This document shows, piece by piece, positions 36,906 to 43,658 of a stretch of DNA of 64,000 nucleotides (position 1 is the first letter of the stretch; the number at the start of each line of letters is the position of its first letter). The notes below the pieces were generated by a model. It did no database searches. It saw only the letters and a list, made by a program, of their open reading frames with translations, and was not told where the DNA came from. The stretch spans positions 1 through 64,000 of the forward strand of contig NZ_RQRS01000018.1 in NCBI RefSeq assembly GCF_004335085.1, written 5' to 3'. Origin of the DNA: Pedobacter nototheniae (GTDB lineage: Bacteria; Bacteroidota; Bacteroidia; Sphingobacteriales; Sphingobacteriaceae). A program made the position numbers and the translations under genes.

Positions 36906-37316
36906 ATGAAAAATTCGAATTTTGAAATATCAAATCCAGAAGGAATATATGATCCCCGTGCCCATGCCTACTCGCATGTTGCAACCGTATTACCAGGCAA
37001 TACAATCGTTTATGTAGCTGGGCAAGGCGGCAGTAAAACGGATGGTATTTTAAGTAGCGACTTTAGAACGCAAGTACAAATTACGTTTTATAATATAGAT
37101 TTAGCACTCAAAAGCAAGGGGTTAACCCTGAAGGATATTGCTAAGCTTACAACACTAGTGGTTGATTATAATGAGGAAAAACATCAGGTACTGATAGAAG
37201 AATCGACAAAGATTTGGACAGACTTAAAATTCCCTGTTAATACCTTAATTCCGGTACAACGACTGGCTTTAGATGGAATGTTGATTGAAATTGACGCAAC
37301 TGCGATAAGTAAATAA
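36906..37316 (+). CDS. RidA/YjgF family protein
   Basis: A 136-residue protein of the Rid family, trimers that hydrolyse reactive enamine/imine intermediates released by PLP enzymes. Family features: AYSHVATVLPGNTIVYVAGQ near the N-terminus, DFRTQVQITFYNIDLALKSKG, DIAKLTTLVVDY, and the C-terminal TLIPVQRLALDGMLIEIDA. In canonical RidA the RxxLP Arg is in this region; here VQRLALDG carries the Arg. It may belong to a Rid subfamily other than RidA proper. The next gene starts 21 bases downstream. Confidence 0.88.
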   Translation: MKNSNFEISNPEGIYDPRAHAYSHVATVLPGNTIVYVAGQGGSKTDGILSSDFRTQVQITFYNIDLALKSKGLTLKDIAKLTTLVVDYNEEKHQVLIEESTKIWTDLKFPVNTLIPVQRLALDGMLIEIDATAISK

Positions 37317-37337
37317 ATTATTAAGTAATTTTACCCA

Positions 37338-37559
37338 ATGGCTGAAGAACAAAAAAACAATCCTTTACATGGCATTACGTTAGAAAAAATTGTAACCGAT
37401 TTACAACTGCATTACGGTTGGGAAAAATTAGGTTCATTAATTCGGATAGATTGTTTTAATAACAACCAAAGCATAAAATCTAGCTTAAAGTTTTTAAGAA
37501 GAATGCCTTGGGCACGTAAAAAGGTAGAAGATTTGTTTCTGGATACCTTCCATAAATAA
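37338..37559 (+). CDS. VF530-family (DUF2132) protein
   Basis: A 73-residue protein with the VF530 pattern: [40 protein letters not shown], and [16 protein letters not shown]530 has been described as a small DNA-binding fold; the role in cells is unclear. Its ATG is 21 bases after the RidA-like stop, so the two probably share a transcript. No metal motif or signal is present. Confidence 0.85.
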   Translation: MAEEQKNNPLHGITLEKIVTDLQLHYGWEKLGSLIRIDCFNNNQSIKSSLKFLRRMPWARKKVEDLFLDTFHK

Positions 37560-37618
37560 AGCCCAGATTATTGGCAAAATAAATAATGTGAATATTCTGT
37601 TATTTCCTTGCAACCGAA

Positions 37619-37654
37619 TTATTGGTTATACCGTCTATACGATATAACCAATAA
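37619..37654. promoter_or_regulatory. 12-bp inverted repeat upstream of a lipoprotein gene
   Basis: TTATTGGTTATA and its exact complement TATAACCAATAA, separated by 12 bases, end 10 bases before an ATG. There is no T-run after it, so it is more likely an operator or an mRNA hairpin near the start codon than a terminator. Confidence 0.5.
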
Positions 37655-37664
37655 ATTAATCTAA

Positions 37665-38048
37665 ATGAAAAAGCTTTTATCTGCATTATTATTACTAACT
37701 GTATTAAGCAGTTGTTCTTTAAGTATTCATTATCTACAAAGAGGTAAACTTAATATTCCTGAAAAGGAAACTTATGTCGTAACCTATCAGGCGATGCTTG
37801 ATGAAAATACATCAGCAAAAATTTCTTATCTCGATGAAAATGGAAAAAGGCAAAAGATAAAAGATTTTAAAGGGAAGTGGGAAAAGATAATGGTGATGAA
37901 ATCTGGAAGTAAAACTCGTATTAAGGTTACAGGTAAAGGCGATAAGGCTAGGGGAGAGTTTAAAGTGTTGGTGGATGGAAAGGTGGTTGGTGAACAAATT
38001 TTAACCAATAAAAAGATCGTATTTGGTTTAAGTTTTATTTTGCCATAA
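37665..38048 (+). CDS. Uncharacterised small lipoprotein (127 aa)
   Basis: I do not recognise a family. The signal ends in lipobox LSSC (Cys17). The mature part is rich in Lys/Gly and strand-forming residues (ETYVVTYQAMLDENTSAKIS, KIMVMKSGSKTRIKVTGKG, GEFKVLVDGKVVGEQIL) and looks like a single small beta-sandwich. It ends VFGLSFILP. It is preceded by a 12-bp inverted repeat close to the start codon. It is probably an outer- or inner-membrane anchored periplasmic protein. Confidence 0.75.
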   Translation: MKKLLSALLLLTVLSSCSLSIHYLQRGKLNIPEKETYVVTYQAMLDENTSAKISYLDENGKRQKIKDFKGKWEKIMVMKSGSKTRIKVTGKGDKARGEFKVLVDGKVVGEQILTNKKIVFGLSFILP

Positions 38049-38138
38049 AAACATAAATGTTCATAAAATCTTCATTTTGTATAACGAGATTTATGATAAG
38101 TAATTAACAAAAAGAGTTTTATTCTAATCAACAGTAAA

Positions 38139-38309
38139 ATGAAAGCAATTAAAGTTTTAACCATCGCCTTATTGGCAGCGTTTACTTTCGGAACAGTTAA
38201 TGCACAAACAGCTGCAGCACCCGCTAAAGCTAAAACAGAAAAAACAACTAAGAAACCTGGTCATAAAAAGCACCATAAACACAAAGGAAAGAAAGCCGCC
38301 AAAGCATAA
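38139..38309 (+). CDS. Small secreted Lys/His-rich peptide (56 aa)
   Basis: An open frame from ATG at 38139 with a signal peptide (1-22, ending TVNAQ), then an Ala/Lys/Thr-rich stretch and a basic tail, KKPGHKKHHKHKGKKAAKA. The tail has four His and many Lys, so it could bind metal or nucleic acid or lipopolysaccharide, but this is only composition. Small exported peptides of this kind are, in my experience, frequent in Sphingobacteriaceae without known function. A hairpin terminator-like sequence follows 24 bases after the stop. Confidence 0.65.
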   Translation: MKAIKVLTIALLAAFTFGTVNAQTAAAPAKAKTEKTTKKPGHKKHHKHKGKKAAKA

Positions 38310-38594
38310 TTAAATAATAAAAATTAAAACAGAAAACCTCAGCAATTGCCGGGGTTTTTCTATTTATAAACCTTGAGTTTAATCTTTGCCAAAGTTTCGC
38401 TATGCATAACCGTTTATAAAAGATAAATAAATAAATGTTTAGTCACTCAATTATAGAGAGGAGATTAAAGAACAGATACAGTTAAAGGATTGTTGATGCA
38501 GTTATTTGTAAGTTCTTAATCATCAACTCGAAACCGAAAACTTTTAATAGAAAACTTTTTGCGCTAACCCCTTGATTTTTAAAAAGAATTGTTC
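38310..38594. other. Intergenic region before the rpsL promoter
   Basis: Apart from the weak terminator at 38333-38360 I see no gene here. The AT content is high and there is no open frame with a plausible start. The right end leads into the rpsL promoter; a CTTG at 38571-38574 can serve as the -33 element. Confidence 0.5.
38333..38360 (+). terminator. Weak terminator after the Lys/His-rich peptide
   Basis: AAAACCTC-AGC and GC-CGGGGTTTTT can pair with one mismatch and one G-T pair, and the 3' side ends in T5. Confidence 0.5.
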
Positions 38595-38602
38595 TACTTT
38601 TG
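38595..38602 (+). promoter_or_regulatory. Promoter of the rpsL (str) operon
   Basis: TACTTTTG fits TAnnTTTG, with CTTG at 38571-38574 about 20 bases upstream as the -33 element. The last G is 78 bases before the rpsL ATG, the same distance as at rplC. Confidence 0.7.
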
Positions 38603-38679
38603 CAGTCCGTTTTATGGGCTATCTGCAAGGATGCCGGGGGAGCGGTAAATTTTTTAATAAAAAAACATAAAAAAGCACA
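38603..38679 (+). promoter_or_regulatory. rpsL 5' leader with start-proximal hairpin
   Basis: The predicted transcript begins CAGTCCGTTTTATGGGCTATC, in which AGTCC can pair with GGGCT to form a hairpin at the very 5' end; a GC-rich patch (GATGCCGGGGGAGCGG) and an A/T-rich ribosome-loading stretch follow. It may serve mRNA stability or autoregulation by a ribosomal protein. Confidence 0.45.
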
Positions 38680-39093
38680 ATGCCAACCATTCAACAATTA
38701 GTTAGAAAAGGTAGAGTAGCACTGGAGTTCAAGAGTAAGTCTCCAGCGTTGGACAGCTGTCCACAGCGAAGAGGTGTATGTACACGTGTGTACACCACTA
38801 CCCCTAAAAAACCAAACTCAGCAATGCGTAAAGTAGCCCGTGTTCGTTTAACGAACGGTAAAGAGGTGAATGCATACATTCCTGGAGAAGGTCACAACTT
38901 ACAGGAACACTCTATCGTATTGATCCGTGGTGGTCGTGTTAAAGATTTACCAGGTGTACGTTACCACATCATTCGTGGTGCATTAGATACATCAGGTGTT
39001 GCTGGTCGTAACCAACGTCGTTCAAAATATGGTACTAAACGTCCTAAACCAGGACAAGTAGCTGCGGCGCCAACTAAAGGTAAAAAGAAATAA
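38680..39093 (+). CDS. rpsL: 30S ribosomal protein S12
   Basis: A 137-residue protein of the decoding centre and a site of streptomycin-resistance mutations. Conserved blocks: [12 protein letters not shown] at the start, [64 protein letters not shown], and a basic tail. The Lys residues in TTPKKPN and the VKDLPG loop that contact the decoding site are of the wild-type kind. First gene of the operon rpsL-rpsG-fusA-rpsJ, with a 17-base gap to rpsG. Confidence 0.98.
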   Translation: MPTIQQLVRKGRVALEFKSKSPALDSCPQRRGVCTRVYTTTPKKPNSAMRKVARVRLTNGKEVNAYIPGEGHNLQEHSIVLIRGGRVKDLPGVRYHIIRGALDTSGVAGRNQRRSKYGTKRPKPGQVAAAPTKGKKK

Positions 39094-39095
39094 TC

Positions 39096-39101
39096 GGGAG
39101 G
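39096..39101 (+). promoter_or_regulatory. Shine-Dalgarno sequence of rpsG
   Basis: GGGAGG lies 9 bases before the rpsG ATG. Bacteroidota seldom use such sites, so this one stands out against the other starts in the window. Confidence 0.6.
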
Positions 39102-39110
39102 AAATAAGAA

Positions 39111-39578
39111 ATGAGAAAGTCAAAACCAAAAAAGAGAATTATTCTTCCTGATCCAAAATTTAATGATGTTCAGGTAACTCGTTTTGTAAACAATATGATG
39201 TACGATGGAAAAAAATCTATCGCTTACTCTATTTTTTATGATGCTGTTGAAATCGCTGAGAAAAAAGCTGGTGAAAACGGATTAGAGATATTCAAACGTG
39301 CTTTAACTAACATTATGCCAGCTGTAGAGGTTAAATCTCGTCGTGTTGGTGGTGCTAACTTTCAGGTTCCAACTGAGGTTAGACCAGAACGTAAAACAGC
39401 TTTAGGTATGAAATGGTTAATTTTATACGCTCGTCGTCGTGGTGAAAAAACCATGAAAGAGAAATTAGCTGGAGAAATCGTAGCTGCTGCTAAAGGTGAA
39501 GGTGCTGCTGTTAAGAAGAAAGAAGATACGCATAAAATGGCTGAGGCTAATAAAGCGTTCTCTCACTTCAGATTCTAG
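39111..39578 (+). CDS. rpsG: 30S ribosomal protein S7
   Basis: A 155-residue primary 16S rRNA-binding protein of the 30S head. Recognisable blocks are [74 protein letters not shown], and [15 protein letters not shown]. Length is close to that of E. coli S7. In the operon it follows rpsL and is separated from fusA by a 100-base spacer that contains a long inverted repeat. Confidence 0.98.
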   Translation: MRKSKPKKRIILPDPKFNDVQVTRFVNNMMYDGKKSIAYSIFYDAVEIAEKKAGENGLEIFKRALTNIMPAVEVKSRRVGGANFQVPTEVRPERKTALGMKWLILYARRRGEKTMKEKLAGEIVAAAKGEGAAVKKKEDTHKMAEANKAFSHFRF

Positions 39579-39605
39579 TATAAAATAATTGAATTTTGAA
39601 TAACG

Positions 39606-39653
39606 AATGATTGAATGGTGATGTTGTTATATGCACGCACTCATTCAATCATT
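39606..39653 (+). promoter_or_regulatory. Inverted repeat in the rpsG-fusA spacer
   Basis: AATGATTGAATG pairs exactly with CATTCAATCATT across a 24-base loop, ending 25 bases before the fusA ATG. Further CATTCATT units follow. It may form an mRNA hairpin affecting fusA translation or RNA stability. Confidence 0.45.
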
Positions 39654-39678
39654 TTATCATTCATTCATTAATAAAAAC

Positions 39679-41793
39679 ATGGCAAGAGATTTAAAATTTA
39701 CAAGAAATATTGGAATCGCGGCTCACATTGATGCAGGTAAAACTACAACAACTGAGCGTATTCTTTATTATGCTGGTGTAAGTCATAAAATTGGTGAAGT
39801 GCACGAAGGTGCTGCAACAATGGACTGGATGGCACAAGAGCAAGAGCGTGGTATTACCATTACTTCTGCAGCAACTACTGTTGACTGGAATTACAGAGGT
39901 CAGAAATATCATGTAAACGTTATCGATACACCAGGACACGTGGATTTTACCGTAGAGGTAAACCGTTCGTTACGTGTATTAGATGGATTAGTATTCTTAT
40001 TTTCAGCAGTTGATGGTGTTGAGCCTCAATCAGAAACTAACTGGCGTTTAGCAAACAACTATGCGGTTCCTCGTATTGGTTTCGTTAATAAAATGGACCG
40101 TTCTGGAGCTGACTTCTTAAAAGTTGTTAAACAAGTTAAAGATATGTTAGGTAGTAATGCAGTTCCATTGCAATTACCTATCGGTTCTGAAGATGCATTT
40201 AAAGGTGTGGTTGATTTAATTAACAACCGTGGTATCGTTTGGAATGAGCATGATAAAGGTATGACCTTTACTGAAGTGCCTATCCCAGAAGATATGTTAG
40301 ATGAAGTTGCTGAGTGGAGAGAGAAATTACTAGAATCAGTAGCTGATTATGATGAGACTTTGATGGAGAAATTCTTCGAAGATCCTAACTCAATTACTGA
40401 GCGTGAAATTTTAGATGCTTTACGTGCAGCTGTTTTAGATGCTAAAATTGTTCCTATGGTTTGTGGTTCATCTTTCAAAAACAAAGGTGTACAAACTATG
40501 CTTGATTATGTGATGGAATTATTGCCTTCACCTATGGATAGCGAAGGTGTAATTGGTACTAACCCAGAAACTAACGAAGAAGTTTTATTAAAACCAAGCA
40601 TCAATGAGCCATTTGCAGCTTTAGCATTTAAAATTGCAACTGACCCATTTGTAGGCCGTTTATGTTTTATCCGTGTTTACTCGGGTAATTTAGAAGCTGG
40701 TTCTTACATTTACAATGCTCGTTCTGAAAATAAAGAACGTATTTCTCGTATCTTCCAAATGCATGCTAACAAGCAAAACCCTGTGCCTAATGTGGCTGCT
40801 GGTGATATTGCTGCTGTAGTTGGATTTAAAGATATCAAAACTGGTGATACACTATGTGATGAGAAACACCCAATTATTCTAGAATCAATGGACTTCCCTG
40901 AGCCAGTTATCGGTTTAGCTATTGAGCCAAAAACTCAAGCTGACGTTGATAAATTAGGTATGGGATTAGCTAAATTAGCTGAAGAAGATCCTACATTCAG
41001 AGTTCAAACAGATCAGGAAACTGGTCAAACTGTAATCTCTGGTATGGGTGAGCTTCACTTAGATATTTTAATTGACCGTTTAAAACGCGAATTTAAAGTA
41101 GAGGTTAATCAAGGTGCACCACAAGTAGCTTACAAAGAAGCAATTTTTGGTACAACTCAACACCGTGAAACATATAAAAAACAATCAGGTGGTCGTGGTA
41201 AATTCGCGGATATCCAAGTTGTTATTTCGCCAATTGATGCAGATTTCGAAAAAGGTGGTTTACAATTCGTAAACGAAATTACAGGTGGTTCAATTCCACG
41301 TGAATTTATCCCTTCAGTAGAAAAAGGATTTGCAGCAGCTATGGCTAATGGTGTATTAGCAGGTTATCCACTTCCAGATATGAAAGTACGTTTGATCGAT
41401 GGTTCATTCCACGCGGTCGATTCAGATGCTTTATCATTTGAGCTAGCAGCTCGTATGGCATATCGTGAAGCTTTACCTAAATGTAAACCAACTTTGATGG
41501 AGCCAATCATGAAAATCGAAATCTTAACCCCTGAAGAAAACATGGGTGATGTTATCGGTGATATGAACCGTCGTCGTGGTCAATTATTAGGTATGGATAC
41601 TCGTAACGGTGCCCAAGTAATTAAAGCAACTGTGCCTCTTTCTGAAATGTTTGGTTATGTAACTCAGTTACGTACAATCACTTCAGGCCGTGCAACTTCT
41701 ACAATGGAATTTGACCACTATGAAGCTGCACCTAAAAACGTACAGGATGAAGTAATTGCTAAATCTAAAGGCAGAATCAAATCTGAAGACTAA
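39679..41793 (+). CDS. fusA: Elongation factor G
   Basis: A 704-residue GTPase that drives translocation on the ribosome. The GTP-binding motifs are [17 protein letters not shown] (G1), [11 protein letters not shown] (G2), DTPGHVDF (G3), [10 protein letters not shown] (G4), and [10 protein letters not shown] (G5). Domains II to V follow, including [18 protein letters not shown] (domain III) and [12 protein letters not shown] and [19 protein letters not shown] (IV/V). I chose the ATG at 39679 ([12 protein letters not shown]), which matches the family start; the 16 codons upstream belong to the spacer. It is encoded in the str operon as in most bacteria. Confidence 0.98.
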   Translation: MARDLKFTRNIGIAAHIDAGKTTTTERILYYAGVSHKIGEVHEGAATMDWMAQEQERGITITSAATTVDWNYRGQKYHVNVIDTPGHVDFTVEVNRSLRVLDGLVFLFSAVDGVEPQSETNWRLANNYAVPRIGFVNKMDRSGADFLKVVKQVKDMLGSNAVPLQLPIGSEDAFKGVVDLINNRGIVWNEHDKGMTFTEVPIPEDMLDEVAEWREKLLESVADYDETLMEKFFEDPNSITEREILDALRAAVLDAKIVPMVCGSSFKNKGVQTMLDYVMELLPSPMDSEGVIGTNPETNEEVLLKPSINEPFAALAFKIATDPFVGRLCFIRVYSGNLEAGSYIYNARSENKERISRIFQMHANKQNPVPNVAAGDIAAVVGFKDIKTGDTLCDEKHPIILESMDFPEPVIGLAIEPKTQADVDKLGMGLAKLAEEDPTFRVQTDQETGQTVISGMGELHLDILIDRLKREFKVEVNQGAPQVAYKEAIFGTTQHRETYKKQSGGRGKFADIQVVISPIDADFEKGGLQFVNEITGGSIPREFIPSVEKGFAAAMANGVLAGYPLPDMKVRLIDGSFHAVDSDALSFELAARMAYREALPKCKPTLMEPIMKIEILTPEENMGDVIGDMNRRRGQLLGMDTRNGAQVIKATVPLSEMFGYVTQLRTITSGRATSTMEFDHYEAAPKNVQDEVIAKSKGRIKSED

Positions 41794-41795
41794 TT

Positions 41796-41865
41796 AAGGT
41801 ATAAGGTTAAGGCGTAAGGTAAAAGGTTTTAAACCCTGAGCCTTACACCCTAAACCATCCACCTT
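41796..41865 (+). repeat. Long imperfect inverted repeat in the fusA-rpsJ spacer
   Basis: The left arm (41796-41819) is built of AAGGT/TAAGG units, the right arm (41841-41865) of CCTTACACCC, TAAACC and ACCTT. The inner 6 bp (GTAAGG/CCTTAC) pair exactly and the rest pairs with bulges. The reverse complement of the right arm contains GGGTGTAAGG, the same 10 bases as the hairpin at 1063-1072. Confidence 0.5.
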
Positions 41866-41928
41866 GTTAAAGATAAATCCGGTCTTTGTTATTAATAGCT
41901 CTAACAGAGATCATAATTAAAATAGAAA

Positions 41929-42234
41929 ATGAGCCAAAGAATCAGAATTAAGTTAAAATCTTACGATTACAACTTAGTAGATAAATCTGCTGAAAAAATC
42001 GTGAAAACTGTTAAACCTACGGGTGCAGTTGTAAGTGGTCCAATTCCACTTCCTACAGAGAAAAAAATCTTTACTGTTTTACGTTCTCCACACGTAAACA
42101 AAAAAGCTAGAGAGCAATTTCAATTATGCGCTTACAAACGCTTATTAGATATTTATAGCTCTAACTCTAAAACAGTTGATGCTTTAATGAAACTTGAATT
42201 ACCTAGCGGTGTTGAAGTTGAAATCAAAGTTTAA
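41929..42234 (+). CDS. rpsJ: 30S ribosomal protein S10
   Basis: A 101-residue 30S protein that also takes part in transcription antitermination as NusE. Conserved: [60 protein letters not shown], and the C-terminal [13 protein letters not shown]. Usually rplC follows within the S10 operon, but here a strong terminator comes 16 bases after the stop and rplC is 13.7 kb away. It is preceded by a 135-base spacer with an inverted repeat. Confidence 0.98.
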   Translation: MSQRIRIKLKSYDYNLVDKSAEKIVKTVKPTGAVVSGPIPLPTEKKIFTVLRSPHVNKKAREQFQLCAYKRLLDIYSSNSKTVDALMKLELPSGVEVEIKV

Positions 42235-42250
42235 TTGATTTAAACGAACA

Positions 42251-42282
42251 AAAAAGTCCCGATGCAAATCGGGACTTTTTTT
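42251..42282 (+). terminator. Terminator after rpsJ
   Basis: Perfect stem AAAAAGTCCCGAT / ATCGGGACTTTTT with a 4-base loop and a T-run, one of the strongest terminators in the window. It marks the break in the ribosomal operon. Confidence 0.92.
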
Positions 42283-42344
42283 ATGCACTTAATTTGCTAA
42301 ACAAAAACCATCGTTCTACTGTTGACTACTAAACGACAACAAAT

Positions 42345-42590
42345 ATGAAAAAGCAAAATTTAACAGAAGAAGAAGTTGTAAAGGGGCAGGATTTTGCTGA
42401 TCCGAAAACAGAACAGCAGCAAAAGCCATCATCGCATGGCGAAGTTGCAAATCAAAAAGATGGTGATTTTTCTGAACTTGAAGAAAGTCGGATGGAACAT
42501 CCACCCAAACATCGTGAAGAAAATGGATCAGATAAAAATGATACCGATAACCCTAAAGGCAGTGTAAACCAAAAAAACGGTGTAAAATAA
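42345..42590 (+). CDS. Small hydrophilic protein of unknown function (81 aa)
   Basis: A highly charged protein without signal or membrane segment: MKKQNLTEEEVVKGQDFADP, GEVANQKDGDFSELEESRME, HPPKHREENGSDKNDTDNPK. It is rich in Glu, Asp, Lys, Gln and Asn, and probably disordered. I do not recognise a family. Together with the two minus-strand genes at 42889-43470 it forms a small group of hydrophilic proteins of the sort often linked to general or osmotic stress in Bacteroidota; that link is a guess from composition. Confidence 0.6.
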   Translation: MKKQNLTEEEVVKGQDFADPKTEQQQKPSSHGEVANQKDGDFSELEESRMEHPPKHREENGSDKNDTDNPKGSVNQKNGVK

Positions 42591-42888
42591 AATCTTTCTA
42601 ATATTGAGTTGTAAAAAATATAAAGGAATTACAACGCCGGGTAATCCCTTTATATTTACATAATGACTTCTCTGGTAGATGAAAATCAATTTTAAGATTC
42701 GACAACTGTAATGTGTTGACTAAGAAACGGGTTAGGTCCTTAATAAGTTTTAGTTATAATGATTGGGTTTTAACCAGGTCGTCGCGAATCTTAATTACGA
42801 TGTAAAATTGGAAAACTTAAGCCAATTATACAATTAAATCAAAATAAAATATTTGATAAATGTCAATTCTATAACAATTAGAAATGTA
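42591..42888. other. Intergenic region (298 bases)
   Basis: Spacer between two convergent small genes. I see no open frame with support, no strong hairpin, and no repeat. It lies just inside the left end of the block that splits the ribosomal operon. Confidence 0.45.
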
Positions 42889-43083
42889 TTAATACATCCC
42901 GGATGTTTGTTGATAATCCTGCTTTATTTTTTCACCATATGCTTTTGCCTTGTCAAAAATAGAAGGAAGGGTTTCTTTAAAATCATCAACCATTGATTTA
43001 CCATCTTCCGGTCTTTTCTTTGTTGCATATTTAAAACCGTAAACTGCAGCGGCGCCTAACAAGGCATATTTTAATAAGCTCAT
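42889..43083 (-). CDS. Small YtxH-like membrane-anchored protein (64 aa)
   Basis: A short protein with one N-terminal hydrophobic segment (MSLLKYALLGAAAVYGFKYA) followed by a hydrophilic helical tail (DDFKETLPSIFDKAKAYGEKI). The design resembles YtxH-type stress proteins, but the similarity is weak. It lies 15 bases after the 123-residue hydrophilic protein gene on the same strand, so the two form an operon. Likely anchored in the inner membrane with its tail in the cytosol. Confidence 0.6.
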   Translation of the reverse strand: MSLLKYALLGAAAVYGFKYATKKRPEDGKSMVDDFKETLPSIFDKAKAYGEKIKQDYQQTSGMY

Positions 43084-43098
43084 AATTTTTATTTTTAG

Positions 43099-43470
43099 TT
43101 AAATTCCAGTATTTAAAGCATCATCCTCACTTCTTTGATGCGTTGGTTTTTTAAAATCTTCTGATGAACTGCCCGTATGGCTAGATGCACTTTCCACACT
43201 AGGATGTTTATCTACACTATTGTAAGCATCATCACTTAAAGAATCAGCACCCTGAGTACCTGTATTATCAAAACCATCTCTGGCCGTAATTTTATCCTCT
43301 TTATGTTTCAAGTTCTTTTCAGCAATGGGCTCTTTTCCGTAGCTGGTTACTTCATTGGTATTATTGCCGTTTTCATAAGCTTTTTGTACATCTGTTTTTT
43401 CAACCTGTTTGTCTTTATCACCTATGTAACCTTCAATATGCTCTGCTTTATTATATATGCTTGTTTTCAT
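43099..43470 (-). CDS. Hydrophilic protein of unknown function (123 aa)
   Basis: Starts MKTSIYNKAEHIEGYIGDKD and is made almost wholly of charged and polar residues (KQVEKTDVQKAYENGNNTNE, KHKEDKITARDGFDNTGTQG, SSSEDFKKPTHQRSEDD). No hydrophobic core is visible, so it is probably disordered. It is the first gene of a pair with the YtxH-like protein. I do not recognise a family. The composition resembles that of stress-induced hydrophilins, which is suggestive only. Confidence 0.6.
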   Translation of the reverse strand: MKTSIYNKAEHIEGYIGDKDKQVEKTDVQKAYENGNNTNEVTSYGKEPIAEKNLKHKEDKITARDGFDNTGTQGADSLSDDAYNSVDKHPSVESASSHTGSSSEDFKKPTHQRSEDDALNTGI

Positions 43471-43658
43471 GGCAGTAAATTTAATTTCACTTAAACAACG
43501 TTTTTAAAACCAAAAGGTTTGCAATTTATTATTGATTTCGTGACTTAAGATTCAGAATATATTCATTTTAATGGCTGATATTTAACTTGTTATTAATAAA
43601 CTTAATGGCAATTAATAATTGGTATAGTTTTAGCAAAAGCACGATTAATAAATTTTAT

